Part shown: piece by piece, positions 1-13,878 of the stretch
How positions within the stretch are numbered: position 1 is the stretch's first letter
Layout of the letters: each line of letters starts with the position of its first letter
Source of the DNA: Peromyscus leucopus
Taxonomy: Eukaryota > Chordata > Mammalia > Rodentia > Cricetidae
Assembly (NCBI RefSeq): GCF_004664715.2
Contig: NC_051073.1
Location: forward strand, 66,623,164 to 66,687,163
Length of the DNA stretch: 64,000 nt
Direction of reading: 5' to 3'
The notes under the pieces: model-generated
Databases searched by the model: none
What the model was told of the DNA's origin: nothing
Seen by the model: the letters and a program-made list of their open reading frames with translations, nothing else
Translations under genes and position numbers: made by a program

Positions 1-294
1 TCTTGTTGGCTACTGCTGGCAAGGACACACGTGGGAGGCTAAATGGCCAGCAGGTGGGGAGGGGTCAGGAAGCCCCACTCAAACCTTACCTCCATCCAAA
101 CTGCAAAGCTTTTGTTTTGCCCTTGGCCAGCTCCCACCTCTGAAAAGCTAGTGACCTATTTTCAAGGTCTCCGCAGTTCTAGGATAGCTGTTCTTATTGA
201 AAACTCCGAGGCTGCTGATGGACAGTTTTCCCTGTGTTTCTGTTCCCATGTAATTTTCCCACTCACAGGGACAAGGGTAAGAGGAAGTAACCAG

Positions 295-515
295 GGGGCA
301 GGGAGATAAGTCAGTCAGCAGAGTGCTGGCTGGGTTCAGATCCCCAGCACCCACATTAAAAAAAGCTGGGCTTGGTAACATATATCTTATACTTCCAGTG
401 AGGAAAGGCAGGCCCAGGAAGATCCTGGGTACTCGATAGCCAGGCAGTTTAGCCAACTGGTGAGCTCCAGGTCCAGTGAGTGACCATCTTAAAAACGAAA
501 AATAAAAAAAAAAAA
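295..515 (+). repeat. B2/B3-type SINE, diverged, in ATP13A5 intron
   Basis: A tRNA-derived head (gggagataagtcagtcagca, then gttcagatccccagcaccca) is followed by a B2/B3-like body and an A-rich stretch at about 498-521. A CA microsatellite follows at 621-661. The copy is diverged, so the subfamily is uncertain. Confidence 0.6.
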
Positions 516-617
516 AAAATAAGGTGGAGAGCCATAGAGGAGACACCTAATCCTGATCTCCAAACTCCACATGAGACACATACCCCTTCACATGCAAGTG
601 CACACAGAATGTGTTCA

Positions 618-620
<3 letters not shown>

Positions 621-661
<41 letters not shown>
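621..661. repeat. (CA)n microsatellite
   Basis: About 20 perfect CA units, then an impure CA/CG tail to about 690. Reading frames across it are low-complexity only. Confidence 0.95.
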
Positions 662-664
<3 letters not shown>

Positions 665-1153
665 TGCACGTACGCACACACGCATACACACTCAGAGTGG
701 AGGGTAGATAAAGAACAGTTGGGGATCAGGAAGCACAATGCTCCTACGTTTTCATAAAACTGGGCACAGAGCTGTAGTGCCTGTGTTGGAGTTGAAATCA
801 GTCCACTCAGCAGTTGTCCACTGCTGCTTGGAGCCTGATGGGTGTGTCCTCTGAGTACCTCAACCTGGAAGCTAGTACAGAGCCTTTAGAAAGGCCAGTG
901 TACGTTCACATGCAGACATTGGCAACACATCAGAGTCAGATTACAGTGTAGAATTCGGTCACTAGCTATGAAGCAGGTCCACAGGTCTGGCTGCTCAAGG
1001 TCCAGCAAGGACGTTCCTTAAGAATAATGGTTTGACTTTTTGGCCTTACGAGTTCAGCTCCAAAATTGTGAACTGAAAAACTAAATTCTGTGTGTACTCA
1101 GACCTCAGGAAGGAGAGACAGCAGACTAGAGTCTGCAGTGTGTTTACTTAGGG

Positions 1154-1376
1154 CAGTGGTTCTCAACCTGTAGGTTGAGACCTCTCTGTGAGTCAAGCCA
1201 CCATTTCACAGGGCTCACCCAAGACCATTGGAAAACACAGATATTTACATTATGATGCCTAACGGTAGCAAAATTATAGTTATGAAGTAGCAACGAAGTA
1301 GTTTTATGGTTGGGGTCATCACAACATGAGGAACTGTATCAAAGGGTCGCAGAATTAGGATAGTTGAGGACCACTG
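1154..1376. repeat. URR1-like nonautonomous hAT DNA transposon, copy 1
   Basis: Starts CAGTGGTTCTCAACCT and ends with the imperfect inverted complement (AGTTGAGGACCACTG). The inner part has the typical run 'gaagtagcaacgaagtagtt' and 'acaacatgaggaactgtat'. It matches the rodent URR1 (Charlie-related) family as I know it. Related copies lie at 19654-19878 and 24259-24437. Confidence 0.8.
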
Positions 1377-1836
1377 CTTTAGTAGGGAAAGGCCTTGTTC
1401 AGTGAGTGAACTTCAACTTCATTATGTTGTCACTCAATCCATACTCAAGAGTGGAGACCCACACCGGTTAAATGAATTGGGGCCTTGACTTTAAATTTTG
1501 TTTCAAATCCTATTAGAAACTTTCAGACTTTTACATCTTGTGCTGAGAATTCAGCTGTAAGGGGTGCGATGATGCCTGCCAGGGCTAACGTGCCTAGTAG
1601 GAGGCTGGCTGGGTTCTGATTATGCCTCTGGTGATAAAGAAATGAGTTAAATACTGAGAAAATAGTTACTGGGGTCATTTAGTCTAATGAGATACTGATG
1701 GTTTTCAGTCCATACTTTCTTTTTGAAAGAAGAGAGAACTAGCAGCTGCCTCCTGCGTGCTTTAAAAAGAATACTGTGAGTGAGAAACACTACAAAAACA
1801 GGCATGGTACTTACAACTGGCTCTTTCTTTTTCCAG

Positions 1837-1909
1837 CAACTACAGATCTTTGGCAATTACCAGTATCTCTTGCAAGATGTGGCCATCACACTGATGGTCA
1901 GCTTAACAA
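1837..1909 (+). CDS. ATP13A5: ATP13A5 exon (membrane helix QDVAITLMV)
   Basis: This 73-bp exon follows the acceptor ctttttccag and ends at donor gtaagt. It opens in phase 0 and encodes 24 residues starting QLQIFGNYQY and continuing LLQDVAITLMVSLT, a conserved helix of P5B ATPases. One base is left over, and it joins with TG of the exon at 11391 to give the Met that follows in the family. No further ATP13A5 exon was recognised in bases 1-1836, so the preceding exon is presumably outside the window. Confidence 0.9.
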
Positions 1910-3479
1910 GTAAGTTGGTATGTATGTAAGTCTGTTTGTGAAGTCCCCGAAACACACAAATGAGAACATCATAAGAAAATGAGAACATAATGAGTAAAAC
2001 TTCATTGTCTGAGAATTTATTTAAAGTACCATTAGGAGTGAGTGGACGATTGGGGTCTCCAGAGCTGCAGTAAAATAACCTGATGATAAATAGGTCTTTG
2101 CCTTAAGAACTTGTCAACGTATTCTTAGTTCTTTATAGTTTTGTGTTATGTCCATAGAAAAATGGGTATGAAATCAAGAAAGGATTTTTTTTTTTAAACC
2201 CAAAGGTCACTTTCCATTATTCAACTCTGTTTCACATTGATAGAAAACTAGCTTTTTGCTAGGTCCTTGACTTGTGAGAAAAAATGCTGATGTTTTATTC
2301 TGGTGCAGTTCTCTCGGAAGCGAGGTGTGGCTCACGTCGGCTATTGCTCACTTCCTTCTTTAGAGATGACACTGATAAAGTACTTTTGATCAAGGAACCT
2401 AGGGCTTGATGCTAACTCTTAATAAGCGAGAAAGGTGACTGTCTCAACTGAGAGCACGAAGAAGAATGGCGATGTCACTTTCTCTTTGTTCAACAGTGAG
2501 GTGTTATGAAAAAACAACAGAAAAATATCAGGCATCTCAGGATATTAATAACCTTGACAATTTTGTGTCACATCTTAAAGTACAAAACTGATATTGAAGC
2601 CATCTATTATATCTACCCAATGATAAAATTTACCAGTCTCTATGATATAAGTAATATCAATTTTGATTATTAGGTTGAAGTGTCTATTCCAAGCCTATTT
2701 TATATTTTCTACTACATGTTATTAGTATTCATCTAACTGAATAATTTTGAATCAGTGATAGTGATTGTATGATGCCGAGTATTTTTAAGCAATTTGAATG
2801 ATTTATTTATGAAGGATGCTGGAAAGGGAAGGGACCCCAGGAGATTCCAGAGTCTGTACTAGGAGGCAGTGCTAGGGGCCGAGGGCCATGGCAAATATCT
2901 CCTGGGAACAAGACATGGCGTGTACAGATATAAATAACAAATGTAAATAACAAAACTGTGACAATAAAACCTTTTCCCAGTATAAACTTTACACTGGGAC
3001 TAGGAAGCATAAAGAGCTTGATGAGGGTCATTTTATAGAGGTCACGTCCAATGGTCCTCAACTTTAAAGGAAGCAGATGAACATCCACAGTTCTCAGCCT
3101 GGCAGTCAAGACCCCACTTCTGATCTGGCCTAACTCGGCTTTCAGGTTATATCTTCTGCCGCTTCCTCTCCCTTACTCTACATTGCTCTCAAACTAAAAA
3201 CTTTGCATCCCATATTTATCTACTGTCTCTTATGACTGCTACTCCTTCCACTGGAAATGTCCTTCTTTTATGAAAAGATTCCTTAAAAAAATTCAATTAT
3301 GCCAGGCGGTGGTGGCGCATGCCTTTAATCCCAGCACTCTAGAGGCAGAGGTAGGCAGATCTCTGAGTTTGAGGTCTACAGAGTGAGTTCCAGGACAGCC
3401 AGGGCTACACAGAGAAACTCTGTCTCAGAAAGAAACCCACAAAAGCAAAATCAAACAAAAAACAAATTGTGTGTATGTG

Positions 3480-3512
<33 letters not shown>

Positions 3513-6500
3513 GTGGAGGTGCTGTGACTATAAGAGCAATACCCACTCTTATCCACTGAGACATCTCCAGTCCCAAGAAATTTTGTCTAACACAGAGTAA
3601 GAAAAGGATGCTGGTGTGAGTGGCTGCTGAATGATGTTTTCCTGTTGGGTGGAGGTTTGCTGACCTGAATACTTGAGAACAGTGAGTGACAGTGCCAACT
3701 GAGCATGAAGAAAGATGATGGTGACATCTCCACAGTATCCTTTCAAGAGATCCTTACTGGTCCTTCCACTGTGAACACAGCCCCCTCTTTACCCATTAGC
3801 TGCAAATTGACTCCATGAAAAACTGTAGCAGTGGTTATGAAGGGTGCTTTAAGGAGAACTGAAAGGTCTATGAAGTCTTGTTTGCCTCTCAGGAGTGCCC
3901 CACTTAATAAAAAAGAGAGTCATAGGAAGTATTCTAGGAAAGCCTGGATGATTTTGAGGGGACATTGTGTTTTTGTTCACTTCTTCATAATAATAAAGAT
4001 GAGAGAGAGGAGAGACATGAAGGGAAGCCGTATATCAGTCGTTTTGTAGGTAAAGTAGAAGCCATGGAACTTATTCAGGCAGGAACTATCATAGCCAGAA
4101 GCTGCCCAATGAGGGCAGGCTACAGAGGTCTTTATGGTATGTACTCCAGGAGATATTTGAAGGAAACATTCCTGAGGAGTCAGGAGGAGAGATTACCATT
4201 CACAGTAGTCCAGATGTGATTACCATTCACACCAGCACAGATGTGATTACCATTCACACCAGCTCAGGTGTGATTACTATTCAAACTAGTTCAAGTGTGA
4301 TTACCATTCACACCAGCCCAAGTACGATAACCATTCCAACCCAGTGTGATTACCATTCACACCAGCTCAGGTGTGGTTACCATTCACACCAGTCCACAGG
4401 GAAGCAGTATAGAACCCACCAATGAGCCTTGTTCGGACAGCCTAAGTTTCAATAGCTGCTGATTTGAGAGCATCTGCCAGGAAGGAAACAACATCTGGGA
4501 TTAAATAAGAGCTTTCCCCTGGCTGCCCCACTCTCTGAAGCAGGCGAAAAGCAGGCGGTTACACCAGGGAGCCACAGAAGCAGCCAATTCCTTCTCTCCC
4601 ACTGCTAGTTCCAAGCCACTGAGTCTCTCACATGGAGAGGTGAGATCATTTCAACAGCTGACACTGACCAGGAAATGATCTACCTGGGCTATGACTAAAC
4701 TTATGGGGATGGGAAGACAATGTCTGAAAGCAAAGGGCGGGGGGATAAACAAACAAAAGGAGATCCTTCTCACTTTTAGCCTCACCACCGTCCCGGGCTT
4801 CCTCAGAGTTCAGCCCACTGATTGAGTGTGCTGCCTGACTGTCGATTGTTGGATAAAGTGCCACCGTCCTAATAGGACAGCTTCTGACCTGTCACCCTTC
4901 TGAGAAACTCTTCTAGAGGTAGCTATGGTCCTGGATAGAGTCATCTCCATCTCCAGGTGAGCCAGTGCTCAGAGGAGACACTGAGTTCCACAGGGCAAGC
5001 AACAGAGACGAGAATCAGCAGGGTTGTGCCACGGAAGAGGGTGTGGTAGTCCCACCTCTATGTCAATCAACTCCACAACTGATGCCATGCAGGCGAGTGT
5101 GGGAAAGCCCAGAATAACTCCACCTAATTCTGAAGCAAGATTAGAACTGTTGCCCGTGGTTTTGAGTTTCTGAAGAAGCCAACCTTGTTGAACACATTTT
5201 GATTCTTCTCAAGTGCTCACCAAGATGGCGAATCTTCCCAAAAGATGGAAGAGAAGGGTTCATTGTGAGATCATTCAGCATATTGTGAGTCTGCTGTTCC
5301 CTGTACTGTGATGGGCCCTCCATAAGCATCATTTTAGCTGAAGCGCAGAACATGACAATGCCATTTCACTCAAGGAAATTACTGTTTCTTAAATAACTTG
5401 CCAAAGATCACAGAAATTGGGACACATGCAGCTAATAATACAAGATATGATATATGAAAAAAAAATGATACCAGGAGGAAAGTCAGTTAAGAAAATGCAC
5501 ACTGTGAAGTCCAACTTGACCCTAATCTGGGTGGGAGTTTGTGCTAGCAACACGTTTGCCATCTTCAACAAGATCCATTCAGACTACATCACGAAAATAC
5601 AGGAAGGAGGTGATCAAAAATATATTTCTTGCACACTGAAGGGTCAAACATGAGATCTCTTTGTTCTCAAGCAGCCAGCCCCTCTCTCTTCTTGAGTCCA
5701 GCTCTTACACTTTTAATCTGTTGGCCTCTACTCACCTGCAGCAAATGTCCCAAGAGGCGATGCTACAGCTGAAGTACCATCATTTATGTCTGTTCGCTTG
5801 TCTCCCCATAGCTAATGATATCAAACTTTCACTGGTCCTTCAGCAAGTCTTTTAAATAGAAAACATATTGATGTAACATGGCTTTAAGACAGTCCAGCCA
5901 GCTCCATTAAGACTAAATATTTCAGTAGATAGGAGGAGGCCACTTGGAGACAATTAGGTGTGAGCAGGCATCCCTCTATTACACACATGCATCTTTTACA
6001 TAAACCTCACCAAATGGCAGTAACCTTTTCTGCCTGTGATTCTCTGGAGACTCTCACAGAAGATGTGCATCCAGAGAATCTCATGAGGCACACTCAGAGC
6101 TTTGCTTATAGATTTGGTGAATTTATGGTCACCTTGAAATTTGGCTCCCATGATTTATAATGTCTAATATAAATGCATCAAATTATTTTAAACAATTAAA
6201 GACTATAATTTGAAATGGCAATTACTCCCTGTAGCAGGCCCAGTGTGAGGTTTAGTGAGAGATAAAAAGTGGAACAAGGCAGGGTTTCTTTCTCAGAGTT
6301 CACAGTCTGCAGGGTTGCATGTGTGAACAATATGGTTTAATGTATGACATCCTGCAGGAGGCCATCAACATAAATGATACACTGTGAGAACTGAGAAAAG
6401 GGGTGATTAATTTTAGGTAAAATATAGCATCTCATAAGTTGGTATTCTTCTGGATACAATCTAATAACAAATGTCGTCATCTTCATTTTAAGAAAATCTG

Positions 6501-9500
6501 GATAATTGGAATTTTCCTGCCTGGTTATAAACAATACTGCTCTCCTCACTGGTTCAGGAGTCCCACTGTGTCCTTTTAAACTTGGGAAATCCATCCTAAT
6601 TCAAAAGCTGCAGACAGAGACCACACACAGGCTTTAGGATCAGACCTCCTTTGTTCATATCATTGCTGTGCTACTCACTGTGTCCTTAAGAAAGAGAGTC
6701 TACTCCAACACGTTTATTCATCTGCAAAACTTACCTGTTTTGCATTGGTTTTTAAGGAAAGAAAGAGAGTACTTATAAAACTACTCAGCACCATCTATGG
6801 AGTTTAATGGATGTCCCAAACCAGTAATCATTTTCTTCTAATAACCAACAATATAGATTTCTTGTTAGAAATATTAGGAGTCTCTGATATAGAAAAAGTT
6901 AAAATACCCAGTGTAAAAATATCAACCAGCTTGTTCCACAATATCACTGCATCACAACTCACCACAAATTCAGTGGCTTATGTCACCAAGCAATTACTCT
7001 CCCAGAGTATGGGTCTAGATGTTGACTGTCATTCAGCAGATCTAGATTTCTCAGCTGTGCCATTATGCTTTATACTGTAAATAGTTTATTTCCATCAAGT
7101 TGAGCTCAGGTCAATTCCAACTTTCTCATTCTAGGGCCACAGTGAAGGGCCAGACGGTATATTCAGCAGAGTCTGACATGGTGAGCCATGCAAGATTGTT
7201 TGAAACTATTGCTAACATCGCCATGATCAAAATTATGCCAGTGAGCCACAAATAAATGCCATCTCTGTCAAACCAATTCCCCAATATCCCATGGTTCTTG
7301 TGTTGAAGAGGGCCAAGAACCGTAATGAGCATGTGTGGGAGAGTGTATCAGTGGGGTAGGGTGACATCTCCCAGAGCTGTGATAGCACCTGTGCTGAGTG
7401 CCTCATGAACTTCATAGCTGCATCTTGGATGATGACATGTAGAAGGCATTCTAAACTCTACAGCCTCTGCCTCCTGTGACTTAGATGCAAATTCACTGCA
7501 GTTCTTCAGCACTGACCACCTTCCACATTGTATATGCACTTGTATGACCATCCACATTGTATGACCACAGTCCACTTCTTAGTGCACTCCAATAGTGACT
7601 TCTGACATCAACTACACAGGTAGACCAAATATCACAGGTTGAGGACACAGTCACAAGAATGGCTTTACTTCAGACTCCAGGGACCACTTTTGGTATTCCT
7701 AAACCAACTGTGTTTTGACTAGCTATCTACCAGTTAGAGGCTCCAGTACCCTCTATCCTGTATTCAACAATTCACTGATTCACAGAACCCACACAAGTGT
7801 AGTATTTATTATCATGGTTTATTTATAGAAAAATGATACAAGTTAGAATTAGTCAAGGGGAGAGACATGTGGGACAAACTCTTGGAAGGATCCTATAGGT
7901 TACTTCTGCTGTCCTTCCATTGTGGAATCAGGATGCTTTACCCTTCTGGCACACACATGTGTGATAATGTATAGAATACTGCCAACCAGAGTTCAACTAA
8001 GTTTCCAGGTCCAGGGTTTGTATTATGGTTTCATTATCTAAACACAACTGATTGAATCACTTGCCATGAGGCTGAACTCAATCTCTAGCTCTTCCCCTCT
8101 TCCACAACAGGCAGATATATAGCCTGAAGGCCCAGTTTTTCTGGTGGTCTATAGAGTTGTGGCCAGTTTTGCTACCCCCCCTCATACTTTTAGGTCAGGC
8201 AGATATATAACCTGAAGCTCCAGTTTTCCTGGTGGTCTATAAGGTTGTGGCCAGCTGTACTCCTGCATGACATCATTAGCACCAATTCTCTTCAAAACCA
8301 CACTCATCTTTTAAAAGCTACTTTCAGACTTATTGTGTGTGTATGAGTGTTTGTCTGTCTGTATGTATATATACACCACATATGTACCTAGAACCCACAG
8401 AGGCCTGAAGAAAAGCAGACGCCCTGGAAACTGGAGTCATAGACAGTTGAGAACCACCCTGGGAACTGAACCCAGGTCCTCTGCAAGAAGAACAAGCATT
8501 CTTTAACTACTGAGCTATCTCCCCAGACCCTAGCATCAGTAATCTTAGCATAAACTGTCAGGGCCCATTGTGAAAAAGAAGATGTTCCTCTCACCTAGCA
8601 ACTGCCAAGGACTCAGAGGATGTATCTTAGAAACTAGGGACTAAAGCCTATCGTATTCTTTTTTAAAACAACCTTTTTGGTTTAAACAAACAACCTCTTT
8701 GACAGTCTCAAACAATGTGTTTTTATTACATTTCCTCCCTACCCGACCCCTTCCAGCCCCATCCTCCACCTCCTAAGCTCATATCCTCTTTAAAAAGAAA
8801 CCATCATGTCCAGTTTGTGCTGTCCACATACTCATGGGTGTGGGGCCACCGGCTGGAGCATGGCCAACCTGCCATGGGCCCTTAAAGAGAACTGACTCTT
8901 CATCAGAAACCATAGCAAACTGTCAGTAACTTCATGACGAGGGATATGGGCTCCTGGCTTCTCTCTCTCTCCATGCTATGATATTGTCTTGCTTGATTTT
9001 ATGTCATTATATGCTATTTATATAGCAGAGCTGCTATAAATTCATGGATACAGTGGTCTTGTCATGTCCAAATGACATTGCTTCAGTCTGGTCCTCCCAG
9101 ACATCTGGTTCTTAGAATCTTTCAACCACCCTCTTCGGTGATAGTCCCTGAACCCTGTGGGTGGCAGAAGATAGTTGTCCCATTTGTGGTTGAACATGCC
9201 ACTTATTCTCTGCACTTTGATCAGTCGTGAGTTTCTGTGCTAACCATCATCCACTGCACAAATTTCTCTGATGAGAACTGGTGAAAAGGGAAGGTGTATG
9301 TTGGATGGGAGGTTAGGAGAGAGGTTAGGGGTAGGAGAAGGGATAATTAGCACTAAAGATGTTTGTAAAAAGGTCATATGCAAACCCACTATTTTATAAG
9401 CTTCATATATATTTATAAAATATATATTTACATATTTGTATAGAAGTATTAGAGTTACCTTACATAAGAGATAGTATTCCTAGAAGTCATAGGTTGCCAA

Positions 9501-12500
9501 ATGAAAAGGACAGTGTTGGGAATGGAATACTTCTCAGCTTGTTCATCATGAGTGCCCAAGAGACACCCCCCAAAACAATATAAGCTACTGACATTGCTCT
9601 GGTTTCCCACCACAACTTGATGGTAAGACCCTGTTGCTGAAGACATAACACATTTTGGTCATAGGACATAGGAAAGTCAAACTGATACAGACAAAGAAGC
9701 TTCCTCCTTGCTAGATAGCTTTCCTAGTGCTGGAAAGTGCCATGTAGGCTGCTGAGAGAAAAGCCATCGGCAGATCTTAGTCAGCTGTGAACATTGTGAA
9801 CTACAATAATGACTGGTACTGCAAGATTCCTCCATGAGTGCAGTAGGGGCACACATGTTTTAGAGGTAACCATCCACTTTCTGCTTGCAACTAAGGACCT
9901 ATCTACAGGAAGAAATATAGTGGGCCTGATACTATAAATATGGGTAAGAACTCATGGTTGAGGAACTCTCAGGCCTCAGGATAAACTTACTACCAGTATT
10001 TTGCTAAGTGGATATAGGATCAAACTGTACTCTAAATTAGTATCTTTGTGCCCATCATATTCTTTGGTAATAAAAATACCGGCCTCTGTGTATCCACTGG
10101 ACTTAAAACTTGGAAGGCAGAGGAAGTGACCCTGCATACGCCACAACCTCTAACATTCTGCTGGGAAAACACATTGAAATGTAACAGTCATGCCTCAAGT
10201 AGTCATAGAGCTTTAGAATAAATTAGTTGGAAGGGCCTTTGAGAAGCACTTAAACATTATGTCATACTCCTACTTTACTTAAAAAAGTGAAGTACCAGAG
10301 AGTTTGCATTGCTATCCCAGATCATATAGTGAACAGAATCTACTTTAGAGTTTTATTATCCCAAAGTTTACATCAATTCCCTCCCACCCCACCTCTACAT
10401 GCATGACCATAAGCTGACGTACATGTGCTGTAATTTCTTAAAATTAGAAAGAAACAAGCTGAGAAAGGGGATGAGATGAGTAATTGGAAGGCAAGGAGGA
10501 TTAAAACATGAATTATGTAAACCTTTAAATGAGATGTTCTCAATTGTTAGCTCTCCATGCCTCTTTCCTGCTCTGTCCTGAAAGGCAGAGCACATGCCAT
10601 GCTCATTGGTTTGTTAGAGCATGAAAAGCATCTACAAAGGATGTAGTAATATTTTTTTTAAAAAAACTTGTTCTTTTTTTGCATTTCTAATCACTTTAAA
10701 TGACAAACCCCAGAGTTGAAAATGCAATATACTTTGAAATCATTATCTGAAAACAAATTTTTTTATGAGCCCACCTCCTCTACCAGACCAAATGGAATGT
10801 GCAGTAGCAATTCCCCCTGACCTGTGTATCCAGAAAAGAACCAAGCACAACTTAAGCTCTATCACAGTGCCTGGCACATTGAAGTGCTTGGATACTATTG
10901 ATTCAACAGCAGAGTGAATGCTTTCTTTTAATTACCTTAAATTAATTACATTTGTGCCCCTACTGCATTCATGGAAGAATCTTGCAGTACCAGTCATTAT
11001 TGTAGTGAAGATGGGTGACTACTTAAACTCTCATTCCAACTATCCACCTGCTTCCTTCATGAGAGATGTTGGTACTGCTCATTTTGTTTTATGTATCATC
11101 CCTGCTGGGTTCATAGAAAAAATATGGGCACTGTGCGGTATGATAAATACATCAATTACAGGACCTTTCAGCCCATTACGCTTTAGGTCTGAAAATAAAA
11201 CCAAAGCACAGAGGAGATCAAGATTAGTAGAAATGCATGATATGCGATGACATAATGCCTGGTGTAGGTGGAAACCTTCGACTGGTGTTTTCTCAAGCTG
11301 AATCTTACTCAGAGACTCAAGATGTTACACATCTCATCTTTTATCCTCAACAACGAAATGGCAAAGGAAAAACGTATACCTGTCTTTCAGTGAGCATAAA
11401 TCACGCCTACCCGAAGTTGGCTCCATACAGACCAGCAGGACAACTGCTCTCTCCTCAGCTGCTACTCTCAGTCTTCCTGAATTCCTGTTTCACCTGCATT
11501 GTACTGGTGTCTGCATTTCTCTCCGTGAAGCAGCAGCCCTGGTACTGTGAGGTCTATCGGTACAGGTGAGTTCATTCCCTTCGGTTTCTGTTCTGAGATT
11601 GATACAAGCAGTGCACAGTGACATTATCTAACCCGGTGTCAACACAGACTCTAAAATAATACTTGCATACTGCAAATCATAAATGATAGAACAGAATGCG
11701 TCTAATGGGTAGCATGCTGGGTGAGCATGTGGAGTGGGCAGGGAAAGGTCTGTCACCATGGTTGCTGATGAGATGCTCTAACAGCTAGGTGACTGAACGT
11801 ATCCATTCCTTGGGGTGTGGATTTCATGTAGAACGAGGGTTGGTAAACACTCGCTGCACAGAGTCAGGGAAGAACATCTCAGGCTTTCTGAGGAGGGTGG
11901 TCTTGTTGCAACTAGTTGATGATGCTATTATAGTACAGGAACAGCCACGGGCAATATGTAAACTCAAGCTTTCTTTTTCCTGAGGAAATATTATTCTCCT
12001 TTTGAACTCAAGCATGTACCATGAACCTAATGGCATCGGAACCCCAGAGCTCAGAAACACGAATGGAGAACCAGCAAGTGGTGTTTAAGGTCTTCATTCA
12101 GACTCCAAAGTCAGCAGTTCAAGTGTGACTTAGAATGTACAGTCCTGTGTAGTTTCAGAACCAGAAGTTCCCCCAATTTGGAGCAAATACACACAGAGAA
12201 ATACGACCGTGGTTGGCAATAGGAGGAAGCAGGGTAGAACCATAGAGGCATGGCCAGGAATCAAGATGGCCCTGGTTCTATACTTGTACCTCACCAGCTT
12301 TCACCTTCCTTATCTGTAACATAATTGGACAGAATTATATACTTTTTTGTGTTAAGCTCTGAAATCCAGGGCATCTAGCCTATCAACCCACCCATCTCAA
12401 GAATGCTGGCTCTTTGCAAACAGTATTTAGCAAACTGAACATCTGCTATATACAAAGCACATTTATTGATCTTAAGATCCCAAGATATTAAGAATTAAAT

Positions 12501-13830
12501 CTGGCTGGGCATGGTGATGCTTACCTATATTCCCAGCACTTAGAAGTCTGAGGCAGGAAGATAATGAGGTCAACACCAACTTCGGCTTTATAGCAAGACA
12601 TTTTCTCATTTTGTTAGGGTTTCTATTGTTGTGAAATACTACTATGACCAAAAGAAACTTGGGAAGGAGAGGGCTTATTTTCTGCTTACACCTTTAAGAT
12701 CACACTCTATTGCTGAGAGAAGTCAGGGCAGGAACTGGCAGAATCTGGCAAAACTTGGAGGCAGGAACTGAAGCAGAAACTATGGAGGGATTCTGCTTAC
12801 TGGTTGGCTCCTCATGGCTGGCTCAGCCTGCTTTTTTATACCACCCAGGACCATCTTCCCAGGGATGGCACTACCACAATGAACTGGCCCTCCCACAACC
12901 ATCACCAACAAGACACTACAGGCTTGTTTACAGGTCAACTTGATAGAAGAATGTTCCCAATTGAAGTTCCCTCTTTCCAAATGACTGTAGCTTGTGTCAA
13001 GTTGACATCAAACTAACCAGCCACTATTTCGGAGGAGGAGGAGGGAGAGGAGGAGAGAGAAGAAGTCTCCTTGCATTTGTTGCATTTGAGTTCACATTTG
13101 GAAAATAAGTTATAAGCAGTTGAAAAGTAATTTAAAAGTTTCAAGCTAAACAAGAAAGCAAATTAAAACCATTTTTCGGGTTTCATTATTGTAATAAAGG
13201 AGAGCATTGCAAATAAGTCAATCAGAGCTGACAGAGTCTGGATCTTAAAGACATATTTTGCTGAATAAATATTGTATGATCTCACTATGCTAGATGCCAA
13301 AAAAGGTTGTAAATTAACTAATATAAAAACACAAAAGCAACTCATAATACATGGATGAAAATTAAAAAATCTCAACCAAATAATTTCAAAATACTGAGCT
13401 AAATGCAGCAAGAAGGAAGAACAGAGGAGAGGAACTAGAATTGATTCCCATACAAAGTGAGTTAGATATAATGAGAGTTGAAGAATAAATAATACTGCAA
13501 TTAATGGGAACTGCACATCCAACTAAAAAAAATGTGTAGTATTTCAGGAAGAGCAGATACTGTGTTAGGACAATAAGGGGTCTTGGTAGGAAGCTTGCAA
13601 AAGATAAGACCAGAAAGCTAGGTTGGGGGCAGAACATGCAAGTCTTCTAAGTCAGGCTGAGAAGTCTGAGCTTACCTTGTCAGTTTGCTAGAGCTGGAGA
13701 TACCTCACAATCAGAAGGGCTATGCTGGATCTTTACTGTGATCCCTTAACTACTGAGGAGAGTGTGGACTAGGGCCACACCCAAGGATGCAAGCAGGAGG
13801 CTTACATCAATAAATGAAAGAGAGTTTGCA

Positions 13831-13878
<48 letters not shown>

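Larger units (their letters stand above)
1910..11390 (+). other. ATP13A5: ATP13A5 intron, 9.5 kb
   Basis: A single intron with no recognised coding exon. It holds a B1 (3299-3450), a GT microsatellite, a 27-bp minisatellite (4189-4398), a local duplication (8110-8262), a B3-like SINE (8385-8535) and an L1 3'-end remnant (8690-9300). The segments 1.9-3.3, 4.4-8.1 and 9.3-11.4 kb look like unique or anciently decayed intron sequence; I see no feature I can name in them. Confidence 0.8.

Noticed and set aside
1..1836. Search for a further upstream ATP13A5 exon
   Set aside because: No stretch with splice sites and P5B-like sequence was found; the preceding exon is presumably outside the window.
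4189..4398. CRISPR-like array
   Set aside because: Repeats are directly adjacent with no unique spacers; it is a eukaryotic minisatellite.
5220..5320. Short frame starting 'atggcgaatcttccc', like a processed pseudogene start
   Set aside because: It stops after about 28 codons and resembles no protein I can name.
11237..11390. Longer open frame in front of the ATP13A5 exon
   Set aside because: The frame extends into the intron; the acceptor at 11390 and the phase with the previous exon fix the true border.
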